From contig NZ_JXAG01000019.1 of assembly GCF_000814905.1 (NCBI RefSeq), positions 1 to 62,322 on the forward strand: a stretch of DNA of 62,322 bases, given 5' to 3'. Positions 38,754-47,633 of this stretch are shown one piece after another. The stretch is from Enterobacter sp. Bisph1. GTDB lineage: Bacteria > Pseudomonadota > Gammaproteobacteria > Enterobacterales > Enterobacteriaceae. Positions within the stretch are counted from its first letter, which is position 1; each line of letters begins with the position of its first letter. A model generated the notes under the pieces. The model had not been told where the DNA came from, did no database searches, and was given only the letters and a program-made list of their open reading frames with translations. The position numbers and the translations under genes were made by a program.

Positions 38754-40394
38754 TCAGGCGTTTTTCAGCACTTCGCTGACAATCTCTACCGCCTCTTTCT
38801 CGATCTGCTGACGATGTTCAGCGCCGAGGAAGCTTTCGCAATAGATTTTGTAGGCATCTTCCGTGCCCGACGGACGGGCGGCGAACCAGCCATTATCGGT
38901 CATCACTTTCAACCCGCCAATCGACGCGCCATTGCCCGGCGCTGCCGTCAGACGTGCGGTGATCGGATCGCCCGCCAGGGTGCTGGCGCTGACCATTTCC
39001 GGAGAGAGCTTCGACAGCGCCGCTTTCTGTGCGGAAGAGGCGGAAGCCTGCAAACGGTTGTAGCTCGGTGCACCGAAGCGCTGAGCCAGTTCGTCATAAT
39101 GCTGCTGCGGGTTTTTACCGGTCACTGCGGTGATTTCCGCCGCCAGCAGGCACATGATGATACCGTCTTTATCCGTTGACCACGGAGTGCCGTCGAAACG
39201 CAGGAAGGACGCGCCCGCGCTCTCTTCACCGCCGAAGCCAAAGCTGCCGTCATGCAGACCATCAACAAACCATTTAAAGCCAACCGGCACTTCCACCAGC
39301 TTACGGCCCAGATCGTTGACGACACGGTCAATCATCGCAGAAGAGACCAGCGTTTTCCCTACCGCAACCTCGTTGCCCCACTGTGGGCGGTGCTGGAACA
39401 GGTAGTTGATGGCAACCGCCAGGTAGTGGTTCGGGTTCATCAGACCCGCAGGCGTCACGATGCCGTGACGGTCATAGTCCGGATCGTTAGCGAAGGCCAG
39501 ATCGAACTTATCACGCAGCGCCAGCAGGCCCGCCATCGCGCACTCGGATGAGCAGTCCATACGGATCACGCCATCTTTGTCGAGATGCATAAAGCGGAAG
39601 GTTTGATCGACCTGATCGTTAACGATGGTCAGATCCAGCTTGTAGTACTCGGCAATACGTTTCCAGTATTCAATACCGGAGCCGCCCAGCGGATCGACAC
39701 CCAACTTGAGGCCCGCTTTCTGGATAGCCGCCATATCGACGATATCCGCCAGCCCTTCGATAAACGGCTGCACCAGATCTTTTTCCGTGACATGACCGGA
39801 GGCCAGCGCGGCATCCAGAGTGATGCGTTTCACGCCTTGCAGGCCATCGGCAAGCAGCGCGTTAGCACGATCTTCCACCACTTTGGTGACGTTGGTATCC
39901 GCCGGGCCGCCGTTTGGCGGGTTGTATTTGATACCCCCGTCTTCCGGCGGGTTGTGGGAAGGCGTAATGACGATACCGTCTGCCTGCGCGCCACCATTTT
40001 TGTTATGCACCAGGATAGCATTAGAGATGGCAGGCGTTGGCGTAAAGCCGTTGTTTTCCTGCACGATAACGTCCACGCCGTTTGCCGTCAGCACTTCCAG
40101 TACGGAGATAAACGCTGGCTCAGACAGCGCGTGAGTATCTTTACCCACATAGCACGGCCCGGTGATGCCGTTTTTCGCACGCTCTTCAGCGATGGCCTGG
40201 GCTATCGCCAGAATGTGCGGCTCGTTAAAGCTGTGGCGGCCTGCGCTGCCACGGTGGCCCGATGTACCGAATTTCACCGCATGTTCTGAATTACCAGCCT
40301 GCGGTTTCAGCACGTAATACTGCGCGGTAAGCTGAGCGACGTTAATCAAATCGCTCTGTTGTGCAGGTTGCCCCGCACGCGGATGGTTAGCCAT
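38754..40394 (-). CDS. pgm: Pgm, phosphoglucomutase (alpha-D-glucose)
   Basis: 546 residues, identical in length to E. coli Pgm. The active-site phosphoserine loop is [21 protein letters not shown], the metal loop is DPDYDRHG, the sugar-binding loop is [10 protein letters not shown], and the phosphate-binding loop is [12 protein letters not shown]. It interconverts glucose 1-phosphate and 6-phosphate for glycogen, trehalose and envelope sugar pathways. It lies 24 bases after seqA, its operon partner. Confidence 0.98.
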   Translation of the reverse strand: MANHPRAGQPAQQSDLINVAQLTAQYYVLKPQAGNSEHAVKFGTSGHRGSAGRHSFNEPHILAIAQAIAEERAKNGITGPCYVGKDTHALSEPAFISVLEVLTANGVDVIVQENNGFTPTPAISNAILVHNKNGGAQADGIVITPSHNPPEDGGIKYNPPNGGPADTNVTKVVEDRANALLADGLQGVKRITLDAALASGHVTEKDLVQPFIEGLADIVDMAAIQKAGLKLGVDPLGGSGIEYWKRIAEYYKLDLTIVNDQVDQTFRFMHLDKDGVIRMDCSSECAMAGLLALRDKFDLAFANDPDYDRHGIVTPAGLMNPNHYLAVAINYLFQHRPQWGNEVAVGKTLVSSAMIDRVVNDLGRKLVEVPVGFKWFVDGLHDGSFGFGGEESAGASFLRFDGTPWSTDKDGIIMCLLAAEITAVTGKNPQQHYDELAQRFGAPSYNRLQASASSAQKAALSKLSPEMVSASTLAGDPITARLTAAPGNGASIGGLKVMTDNGWFAARPSGTEDAYKIYCESFLGAEHRQQIEKEAVEIVSEVLKNA

Positions 40395-40418
40395 TGCCTG
40401 GTCCTTTCAATGCAAGGA

Positions 40419-40973
40419 TTAAATTGTGCCGCAAACTTTCTCAATCAATTCCGCGGGGAACTGCATTGACTGCATGATGTGCTCGATCATGCTGCATTTA
40501 CGACCCGTATTGGTGTTGGTTATGACCCAGTAAGGGGTATTGGGCACCTGTTTCGGCTTGGTTTGGTTGCCGTTTTGCAAAAGCGTTTGCTCGTTTGCGG
40601 CAAAGTATACGCGTGTGCGCCCGTGCAGAGACTCGGTGGATTCCGTAAACCCCTTTTCATCCAATAAATAGAGTGTAGACAGCACCAGCAGGAAACGATT
40701 CACCGCCTTTTTTTGTTCGGCGTATTCATCAGACAGCAGCAGCTCGCGCACGGCGCGGACTTTATCTTTGGCGCTACTGAGAGGTTTAACCTCTTCTGCG
40801 GCAGCGACGGTACGCGGCTCTTTCACCGGCATCGGGGAAGCGGCAGGCTGTGACTGGGAGACGGCGGAAAATTTCAACATGCGCCGTAAAATGTCGGATG
40901 CGCTCTCGCCAATATGCTTCGTGTGGCCGGCAATATAACTGTAGAGCTCATCATCAACTTCGATCGTTTTCAT
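40419..40973 (-). CDS. seqA: SeqA, negative modulator of replication initiation
   Basis: 184 residues from the ATG at 40973, where homology begins. Another ATG two codons upstream is possible. The N-terminal oligomerisation domain is MKTIEVDDELYSYIAGHTKH through about residue 35. A variable Ala/Pro linker follows. The C-terminal domain (about 75-184) binds hemimethylated GATC and ends with GRKCSMIEHIMQSMQFPAELIEKVCGTI. It sequesters oriC and the dnaA promoter after replication. It is divergent from ybfF. Confidence 0.97.
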   Translation of the reverse strand: MKTIEVDDELYSYIAGHTKHIGESASDILRRMLKFSAVSQSQPAASPMPVKEPRTVAAAEEVKPLSSAKDKVRAVRELLLSDEYAEQKKAVNRFLLVLSTLYLLDEKGFTESTESLHGRTRVYFAANEQTLLQNGNQTKPKQVPNTPYWVITNTNTGRKCSMIEHIMQSMQFPAELIEKVCGTI

Positions 40974-41153
40974 CTTCATCCAGTGCGATATTATCTGAAT
41001 ACAAGTGTTGGGATTATAAAGTTAAATCTCAACAGCGGATAGCGTCAAACCAGGGTGGCGGCAAAAGTAAGAGTAATGCTTAGCCTTGCAGCCGGGCGGC
41101 AGAATGTTCAACATAATAGCCTAACCCGACAGTGTGAAAAAAAGAACTTTGCT

Positions 41154-41927
41154 ATGAAATTGAATACGCGCGCGCAAACTGCGCAGGATCCGCACAACAA
41201 TTCTCCGATAGTCCTCGTTCATGGTCTTTTTGGCAGCCTTGATAACCTTGGCGTGCTCGCCCGAGAGCTGATTGCCAGTCATGATGTGCTGCAGGTGGAT
41301 ATGCGTAACCACGGTCTTTCCGGGCGCGCTGATGAGATGAACTACCCGGCGATGGCGCAGGATCTGCTGGATACCCTTGACGATCGGCAGATTGAGCAGG
41401 CGACGTTTATCGGTCACTCTATGGGCGGCAAAGCGGTCATGGCGCTGACGGCGCTGGCACCGGAACGCATCGACCAGCTGGTTGCCATTGATATCGCACC
41501 GGTGGACTACAAAGTGCGCCGCCATGACGAAATCTTTGCCGCTATCAATGCGGTCACGGCGGCGAATGCCACCACGCGCCAACAGGCCGCTGCGCTTATG
41601 CGTGAGCATGTTGCTGACGAGGGCGTTATTCAGTTTCTGTTAAAATCCTTCGCCGACGGCCAGTGGCGCTTTAACGTCCCGGTATTGTGGGAGCAGTACC
41701 CGCATATTGTGGGCTGGGAAACCGTGCCTGCGTGGGATAAACCGGCCCTGTTTATTTGCGGTGGTAATTCCCCTTACGTCACCGAAGCGTACAAAGAACC
41801 GCTGCTGGCGCAGTTCCCGCAGGCGCGAGCGCATGTTATTGCAGGAGCGGGCCACTGGGTGCATGCAGAAAAACCCGAAGCGGTGATGCGCGCCATCCAG
41901 CGCTATCTCACTGAAAAGACAAATTGA
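41154..41927 (+). CDS. ybfF: YbfF, alpha/beta-hydrolase esterase
   Basis: 257 residues from the ATG at 41154, since the upstream extension to 41055 lacks homology. The oxyanion strand is VLVHGLFGSLDNLG. The nucleophile elbow FIGHSMGGKAVMAL holds the catalytic Ser, and the catalytic His is in GAGHWVHAEKPE near the C-terminus. In E. coli YbfF hydrolyses palmitoyl-CoA and malonyl-CoA in vitro. Its physiological role is unclear. Confidence 0.95.
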   Translation: MKLNTRAQTAQDPHNNSPIVLVHGLFGSLDNLGVLARELIASHDVLQVDMRNHGLSGRADEMNYPAMAQDLLDTLDDRQIEQATFIGHSMGGKAVMALTALAPERIDQLVAIDIAPVDYKVRRHDEIFAAINAVTAANATTRQQAAALMREHVADEGVIQFLLKSFADGQWRFNVPVLWEQYPHIVGWETVPAWDKPALFICGGNSPYVTEAYKEPLLAQFPQARAHVIAGAGHWVHAEKPEAVMRAIQRYLTEKTN

Positions 41928-42057
41928 TTAAAAAGGCGGCGACCGGTCGTTTCAGCGCGCCCGGTCGTTGGCGTGTCCGTTGTGCTGATGTATGATGGCG
42001 CGCTATTCAGCCCGGGCAGCAGCCCGATTGCTTGTTTTCCCGTAGTATGCTTAGACC

Positions 42058-42339
42058 ATGGCTAAAGAACAAACGGACCGTACGACATTAGATCTGTTCG
42101 CGAATGAGCGTCGCCCGGGACGGCCGAAGACAAACCCGCTCTCGCGCGATGAACAGTTGCGCATCAACAAACGCAATCAGCTAAAACGCGATAAAGTTCG
42201 TGGGCTTAAGCGTGTCGAATTAAAACTGAACGTAGAAGCCGTCGATGCGTTAAATGAGCTGGCCGACGCGCGCGAGATGAGCCGCAGTGAGCTGATTGAA
42301 GAGATGTTGCTGGCACAGCTTAAGGCATTGCGCGGCTAG
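42058..42339 (+). CDS. ybfE: YbfE, small ribbon-helix-helix-like protein
   Basis: 93 residues. A basic N-terminal half (RRPGRPKTNPLSRDEQLRIN, then NKRNQLKRDKVRGLK) precedes a segment resembling a ribbon-helix-helix DNA-binding fold, VELKLNVEAVDALNELADAR and SRSELIEEMLLAQL. E. coli YbfE is LexA-regulated, but I see no clear LexA box directly upstream here. It lies between ybfF and fldA. Confidence 0.9.
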   Translation: MAKEQTDRTTLDLFANERRPGRPKTNPLSRDEQLRINKRNQLKRDKVRGLKRVELKLNVEAVDALNELADAREMSRSELIEEMLLAQLKALRG

Positions 42340-42502
42340 CGAATCCTCCGAAACCTTCCCAAAATTATACTTTCATGTGGCATACAGTGCACTCGGCGGC
42401 AATTGCTATTTTCGCCCGCTTGCCTGTTCTGCTATGATTGCCCTTATCTGTGGGCTTAGCGCCATCACCATAATCATTAAGTTTCAAGAGGTTATTTTAC
42501 TC

Positions 42503-43033
42503 ATGGCAATTATCGGTATTTTCTTCGGCAGCGACACGGGTAACACCGAAAATATCGCGAAAATGATTCAAAATCAGCTTGGTAAAGAGGTTGCCGACGT
42601 CCATGACATTGCCAAGAGCAGCAAAGAAGATTTCGCAGGCTATGACATTCTGTTGCTCGGCATTCCCACCTGGTACTACGGTGAACCGCAGAGCGATTGG
42701 GAGGATTTTTTCCCGACGCTGCAAGAAGTCGACTTTAGCGGCAAATTAGTTGCGGTGTTTGGCTGTGGCGATCAGGAAGACTACGCAGAATATTTCTGCG
42801 ATGCGCTGGGCACCATTGGTACGATTGTCGAATCGCGCGGTGCGATCATTGTGGGCCACTGGCCGACTGAAGGGTATCACTTTGAAGACTCAAAAGGGCT
42901 GGTGAACAAGGATCACTTTGTGGGTCTGGCGATTGACGAAGACCGTCAGCCGGAGCTAACCACCGAGCGTGTGCAAAAATGGGTGCAACAGATTCGCGGA
43001 GAGATGCACCTCGACGAAATCCTTAATGCCTGA
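42503..43033 (+). CDS. fldA: FldA, flavodoxin I
   Basis: 176 residues from the ATG at 42503. The FMN phosphate loop is GSDTGNTENIA at 9-19. The isoalloxazine loops contain PTWYYGEPQSDW and FGCGDQEDYAEYFCDALG. It is an essential low-potential electron donor (IspG/H, biotin synthase, methionine synthase and pyruvate formate-lyase activation). It is followed by uof-fur, as in E. coli, where fldA transcripts can run into fur. Confidence 0.98.
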   Translation: MAIIGIFFGSDTGNTENIAKMIQNQLGKEVADVHDIAKSSKEDFAGYDILLLGIPTWYYGEPQSDWEDFFPTLQEVDFSGKLVAVFGCGDQEDYAEYFCDALGTIGTIVESRGAIIVGHWPTEGYHFEDSKGLVNKDHFVGLAIDEDRQPELTTERVQKWVQQIRGEMHLDEILNA

Positions 43034-43247
43034 TCTTTTTTACGGCGTAATCTGAAGGTTGCGCCGTATTAATAGATAAAAGCAATGAAAATAATTGCTA
43101 CAAATTTTTAACTTTTTTCTCCATCGCTGTACAATAAGCGCAGCTCAAGCAGGTGGCCTCGCAAAGGAGTTTGCAGGTGACACCACGTTTTATAAGCTTA
43201 CTTTACTTGAGGACTTGCAGTTTTCATTTAGCCATGGCAGTTCTATA

Positions 43248-43298
43248 ATGAGACGCATTACCTCAGGTGCATTCCTTATCACTTCCCTAAGGAAGTGA
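43248..43298 (+). CDS. uof: Uof, short leader open frame upstream of fur
   Basis: 16 codons: MRRITSGAFLITSLRK, with a TGA stop 27 bases before the fur ATG. In E. coli Uof is 28 codons long, begins MRRIIS, and its stop overlaps the fur start, so fur translation is coupled to it and RyhB represses it. The nucleotide sequence here aligns with that leader through ACAGGACAGATTCCGC but is one base shorter, which ends the frame early. Coupling may therefore be altered. The E. coli comparison is from memory. Confidence 0.6.
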   Translation: MRRITSGAFLITSLRK

Positions 43299-43325
43299 AT
43301 CGTAAAGCAACAGGACAGATTCCGC

Positions 43326-43772
43326 ATGACTGACAACAATACCGCATTAAAGAAGGCCGGCCTGAAAGTCACGCTTCCTCGGTTAAAAATCCTCGAAGTG
43401 CTTCAGGAACCGGATAACCATCATGTCAGTGCGGAAGATTTATACAAACGACTGATCGACATGGGCGAAGAGATTGGGCTGGCAACGGTTTACCGCGTGT
43501 TGAACCAGTTTGATGACGCCGGCATTGTCACCCGTCATAATTTTGAAGGCGGCAAGTCCGTTTTTGAGCTGACTCAACAACATCATCACGATCACCTGAT
43601 CTGCCTCGACTGCGGCAAGGTAATTGAATTCAGTGATGATTCTATCGAAGCGCGCCAGCGCGAAATCGCCGCTCAGCACGGCATTCGCCTGACCAACCAC
43701 AGCCTCTACCTTTATGGCCACTGCGCCGAAGGCGATTGCCGTGAAGATGAACACGCGCACGACGCGAAATAA
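43326..43772 (+). CDS. fur: Fur, ferric uptake regulator
   Basis: 148 residues. The N-terminal winged helix (to about 82) includes GLATVYRVLNQFDDAGIV. The dimer domain has metal-binding HHHDHLICLDCGK and a second cysteine pair HCAEGDCRED near the C-terminus. It represses iron-uptake genes when bound to Fe2+. It follows fldA and the short uof frame, and has its own terminator. Confidence 0.99.
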   Translation: MTDNNTALKKAGLKVTLPRLKILEVLQEPDNHHVSAEDLYKRLIDMGEEIGLATVYRVLNQFDDAGIVTRHNFEGGKSVFELTQQHHHDHLICLDCGKVIEFSDDSIEARQREIAAQHGIRLTNHSLYLYGHCAEGDCREDEHAHDAK

Positions 43773-43784
43773 CCCCTTATGATA

Positions 43785-43818
43785 CGAAAAGCCAACCCGC
43801 GGGTTGGCTTTTTTTTGC
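43785..43818. terminator. terminator between fur and chiP
   Basis: AAAAGCCAACCC-GC-GGGTTGGCTTTTTTTT is a 12-bp, nearly perfect palindrome with A-run and T-run on its two sides. It could therefore end both fur (plus strand) and chiP (minus strand). Confidence 0.9.
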
Positions 43819-43858
43819 CTGCGATAGGAGCAGCGGTCGAAGCTGCGCCCTGCCCCGA

Positions 43859-45253
43859 TTAGAAAATGGTAAAGGGTGCGATGACCATAAACTTCACGTC
43901 GCGCTCATCCTGGAAAATGTTGCCATACCCCCCGCTGTAGCTCGGAATGTCGGAATGATTGTCATACTGAGTGAAGTGCAGTTTGAACATCGTGCCTTTC
44001 GCCCGGCCATCCTGCAGGGTATAAACGGCATCAAGGCTGTAAGCGGACTCTTTCAGACGATAGTTAGGATCGTACCAGGCGTCCGGCGTTGCCATATCGG
44101 CGGGTTTTGCATCCCAGGCGTAGGCGTAAGACGCGCCGAGGGTCCAGCCCGGCAGATTCCAGTTTTTCAGATCGTACATCGCGCCAAAGAACAGCGCTTT
44201 TTCGCCATCGGCATTAAAGTCGGAACGGTTATCCCACCAGATATCCAGCCGACCGTTGGACGAAGCGTAAGTTGGCGTCATACGCTGCAGGAAAAATCCC
44301 TGCTGCCCTTCGGCTTTCACCCATGTCCCTTCAAGTCGCAGATCCACCTGACCGACTTTATAGCCAAAAGTCAGCGCCTGCAGCCATGCGGTGCCGTCAT
44401 AGATATCGTTTACGCCGCCATTGGCTTTATCGCGCGTACCGTAAAACTGATAGCTGGTGCTCAGCGGGCTGCCTGCAACAGCAAATTTATAACTGGCTTT
44501 AGCAAAGTATTGATCGATAAAACCTTGCGCCTGGCCAAACGCCGCTTCCAGCAGCAGGTCGTTTTTAAAATCATACTTCGCACCAAGGGAGTGCAGATAA
44601 TCGACTTTTGTCGTTCTGTCGTTTCGATAGAACTTGTCCATTTCGATATGCCACGGCGATTTATACTCATTGGTCCACATATACGAGAAGCTCAGCGCCC
44701 CGGCATCGCCGTAATCAAAATTCGCCCCGACTTCCGCGCCCTGATAGGTGCCCGGCATAAAGCTCCAGTGCGGTGCTAATAATGTCTGCCCGGTTGGCTG
44801 AATATAACCGGCGCGTGCCCACACCGGACCATATTTAAATTTTGCCGCCGCTTTATACAGGCTGACGCCACTTTTATCTCCTGACCAGTCTTCTTTATAG
44901 GCTTTGTTGCTGGAAGAGAAGGCGATTTCGTTCGGGTGTGCGCTATCGCCATTTTCCGCCATCTCAATGGCCGTAAAGGCGGCGATATCAAAACCAAACA
45001 TATCCGCCACGTAGCCGGACTGGAAATCCAGATTCGCATTCCATGTGCTATGTGCAAGGTTGGTTTTATATTTGTTTTCCAGCACATCTTTACGGTCACG
45101 CTCACGCTGCCAGTAATAGATGCCACCCGTCAGCGTTGAATCATCGATAAAACCCGCCGCATGTACCTGAGGCGCAACCGCCCAGCCGGATATTGCCGTG
45201 ATGCTGGCGATAGCCAGCGCCAGCGCACTACGTTTGCTCGTAAACGCACGCAT
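43859..45253 (-). CDS. chiP: ChiP, chitoporin for chitooligosaccharides
   Basis: 464 residues of the OprD-like porin family. A signal peptide ends near residue 32 ([10 protein letters not shown]). Alternating beta-strand pattern follows throughout, and the last residue is the outer-membrane C-terminal Phe (VIAPFTIF). It admits chitosugars in E. coli and Salmonella, where it is controlled by NagC and by the ChiX RNA. Its usual operon partner chiQ (ybfN) is missing, because only a terminator lies between its stop and fur. Confidence 0.96.
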   Translation of the reverse strand: MRAFTSKRSALALAIASITAISGWAVAPQVHAAGFIDDSTLTGGIYYWQRERDRKDVLENKYKTNLAHSTWNANLDFQSGYVADMFGFDIAAFTAIEMAENGDSAHPNEIAFSSSNKAYKEDWSGDKSGVSLYKAAAKFKYGPVWARAGYIQPTGQTLLAPHWSFMPGTYQGAEVGANFDYGDAGALSFSYMWTNEYKSPWHIEMDKFYRNDRTTKVDYLHSLGAKYDFKNDLLLEAAFGQAQGFIDQYFAKASYKFAVAGSPLSTSYQFYGTRDKANGGVNDIYDGTAWLQALTFGYKVGQVDLRLEGTWVKAEGQQGFFLQRMTPTYASSNGRLDIWWDNRSDFNADGEKALFFGAMYDLKNWNLPGWTLGASYAYAWDAKPADMATPDAWYDPNYRLKESAYSLDAVYTLQDGRAKGTMFKLHFTQYDNHSDIPSYSGGYGNIFQDERDVKFMVIAPFTIF

Positions 45254-45355
45254 AAGTCATTCCTTATAGACAGAGATAAACATCGCCGGAGAAAGCGAAA
45301 AAAGTAAAAAAGTTGCGGTAGTAACGAAATCCGCCGATTTCGTTTCTGCATTAAG

Positions 45356-45376
45356 ACTATTTTTCGCGACGCGAAT
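45356..45376. promoter_or_regulatory. NagC-like operator, chiP-proximal
   Basis: ACTATTTTTCGCGACGCGAATTATC has the TTCG...CGAA palindromic core with A/T flanks typical of NagC sites. It lies about 105 bases upstream of the chiP start. chiP repression by NagC is known in E. coli. Confidence 0.55.
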
Positions 45377-45593
45377 TATCAATGCTTTTAAGTAACGAAA
45401 TGACAGGATTATGACGAAGTGCACACATTCAGACGTACCTTGAAATATTTTACACAAAACAACGCGACCGTTAATAATATGCGGAAAAATAAAGAAAATA
45501 ACCCTAAATGATAGCGATTACACATTAGGTATAACTTTTAACAGCAATAAGAATCCTATTTATTTAATGGGAATCACATCAAGGAGAAGACAT

Positions 45594-45616
45594 ATTAATT
45601 CGCGACGCGAATATTG
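45594..45616. promoter_or_regulatory. NagC-like operator, distal
   Basis: ATTAATTCGCGACGCGAATATTGAT repeats the same TTCGCGACGCGAAT core as the proximal site, about 240 bases further upstream. Two identical cores in one intergenic region argue for real operators. Confidence 0.55.
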
Positions 45617-45643
45617 ATAAAAGGTAAAATCCTAATCGATAAG

Positions 45644-45674
45644 CAAAAAAAAGCGCCGCGGAGAGCGGCGCTTT
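45644..45674 (-). terminator. glnS terminator
   Basis: On the minus strand AAGCGCCGC-TCTCC-GCGGCGCTT is followed by TTTTTTGC, a canonical terminator 27 bases after the glnS stop. Confidence 0.92.
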
Positions 45675-45700
45675 CAGGCAATTGTTTCTGATTGACTTAG

Positions 45701-47368
45701 TTAGTCACCGATTTTTGCCCAAGTATCACGCAGGCCAACGGTGCGGTTGAAAACCAGTTTGGTAGCGGTTGCATATCGGCTATCGAGGCAGAAGTAACCT
45801 TCGCGTTCAAACTGGTAAGCTTCACCCGCCAGCGCCTGCTGCAGCGATGGTTCGCCGAAGCCTTGTTTAATAACCAGCGATTCCTGATTGATGGTCGCCA
45901 GGAAATCATCCGCAGCGCCCGGATTCGGTACGCTAAACAGACGATCGTAGAGACGGATCTCAATCGGCAGCGCGTGCTGTGCGCTTACCCAATGAATGAC
46001 GCCTTTTACTTTGCGCCCATCGGCCGGATCTTTACTCAGGGTTTCGGCATCGTACGAGCAGAAAATGGTGGTGATAGTGCCTTCGGCATCTTTCTCCACG
46101 CGTTCCGCTTTGATGACGTAAGCGTTACGCAGACGCACCTCTTTACCCATCACCAGACGTTTATACTGCTTGTTGGCTTCTTCACGGAAATCAGCGCGAT
46201 CGATCCAAATTTCACCGCTAAACGGCACTTCGCGGGTGCCCATTTCCGGTTTGTTCGGATGGTTCGGCATGGTGACGATTTCGCTGCCGCCCTGCGGATA
46301 ATTTTCGATAACCACTTTAACCGGATCGATAACTGCCATCGCGCGCGGTGCGTTTTCATTCAGATCTTCGCGGATGCAGGATTCCAGCGAGGCCATCTCA
46401 ATGGTGTTGTCCTGCTTGGTCACGCCGATACGTTTGCAGAATTCGCGAATAGACGCGGCGGTATAGCCGCGACGACGCAGACCTGAAATGGTCGGCATAC
46501 GCGGATCGTCCCAGCCTTCAACATGCTTATCGGTGACCAGCAGATTGAGTTTGCGCTTGGACATCACAGTGTATTCCAGATTCAGGCGCGAAAACTCGTA
46601 CTGGCGCGGGTGAACCGGAATGGTAATGTTATCCAGTACCCAATCGTACAGACGGCGGTTATCCTGGAATTCAAGCGTGCAAAGCGAATGGGTAATGCCT
46701 TCCAGCGCATCGCTGATGCAGTGGGTAAAGTCGTACATCGGATAGATGCACCACTTGTTGCCGGTCTGATGATGCTCGGCGAACTTAATGCGGTACAGCA
46801 CCGGATCGCGCATCACGATAAACGGCGAAGCCATATCGATCTTCGCGCGCAGACACGCTTTCCCCTCTTCAAAGCCGCCGGCGCGCATTTTTTCAAACAG
46901 CGCCAGGTTCTCTTCTACGCTGCGATCGCGATACGGGCTGTTTTTACCCGGCGCGGTCAGCGTACCGCGGTATTCGCGGATCTCATCAGCGGAAAGCTCG
47001 TCAACGTAGGCCAGACCTTTATTGATCAGCTCAATCGCGTACTGATACAACTTGTCGAAATAATCTGATGAGTAGCAGATATCGCCAGACCAGTTGAAGC
47101 CTAACCATTGCACGTCGTTCTTAATAGATTCAACGTATTCGATGTCTTCTTTCGCCGGGTTAGTGTCATCGAAACGCAGGTTGCATTGGCCCTGGTAATC
47201 TTGCGCGATGCCAAAGTTCAGGCAAATAGATTTCGCATGGCCAATGTGCAGATAGCCATTCGGCTCCGGCGGAAAACGGGTATGAACGGTGGTGTGTTTT
47301 CCAGAGGCCAGATCTTCATCAATTATCTGGCGAATAAAGTTAGTCGGGCGGGCTTCAGCCTCACTCAT
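45701..47368 (-). CDS. glnS: GlnS, glutaminyl-tRNA synthetase
   Basis: 555 residues from the ATG at 47368 (a GTG one codon earlier is less likely). This is a class I synthetase with HIGH at 41-44 in [15 protein letters not shown]. The KMSKS equivalent is [13 protein letters not shown]-terminal anticodon-binding beta-barrel domain follows. It charges tRNA-Gln. One of its substrates, tRNA-Gln(TTG), is encoded at the window's right edge. Confidence 0.98.
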   Translation of the reverse strand: MSEAEARPTNFIRQIIDEDLASGKHTTVHTRFPPEPNGYLHIGHAKSICLNFGIAQDYQGQCNLRFDDTNPAKEDIEYVESIKNDVQWLGFNWSGDICYSSDYFDKLYQYAIELINKGLAYVDELSADEIREYRGTLTAPGKNSPYRDRSVEENLALFEKMRAGGFEEGKACLRAKIDMASPFIVMRDPVLYRIKFAEHHQTGNKWCIYPMYDFTHCISDALEGITHSLCTLEFQDNRRLYDWVLDNITIPVHPRQYEFSRLNLEYTVMSKRKLNLLVTDKHVEGWDDPRMPTISGLRRRGYTAASIREFCKRIGVTKQDNTIEMASLESCIREDLNENAPRAMAVIDPVKVVIENYPQGGSEIVTMPNHPNKPEMGTREVPFSGEIWIDRADFREEANKQYKRLVMGKEVRLRNAYVIKAERVEKDAEGTITTIFCSYDAETLSKDPADGRKVKGVIHWVSAQHALPIEIRLYDRLFSVPNPGAADDFLATINQESLVIKQGFGEPSLQQALAGEAYQFEREGYFCLDSRYATATKLVFNRTVGLRDTWAKIGD

Positions 47369-47569
47369 CACGGGTTCCTCAAAGCGTAAACAACGTATAA
47401 CGGCGTATGATCTAATAACAGCGCGCAGGAAACAACCTTTAGTTATACAAATCAGCGTTGCCTGCGGTCGTCGCTTGCAGCCTGCGGGCAGCGTGGAAGG
47501 AATAAAGCCTCCGGCGCATCATCGACTACTGGTTTCAACGCGCTGCGTCGCGCGTTGATAAAACGCAGC

Positions 47570-47606
47570 GCAAAAAAAAGCGGCGGAGGACACTCCCCCG
47601 CCGCTT
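47570..47606 (-). terminator. nagE terminator
   Basis: On the minus strand AAGCGGCGGGGGA-GTG-TCCTCCGCCGCTT is followed by TTTTTTGCGC. This is a long, G+C-rich stem just downstream of the nagE stop. Confidence 0.9.
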
Positions 47607-47633
47607 AAGGCATTATTGCTTACTCAGGAGCGG

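Larger units (their letters stand above)
45254..45643. promoter_or_regulatory. chiP upstream control region
   Basis: About 390 A+T-rich bases between chiP and the glnS terminator, with no gene. It contains two NagC-operator-like sites some 240 bases apart (45356-45376 and 45594-45616). That spacing would suit NagC looping, as known for nagE-nagB. Confidence 0.6.
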
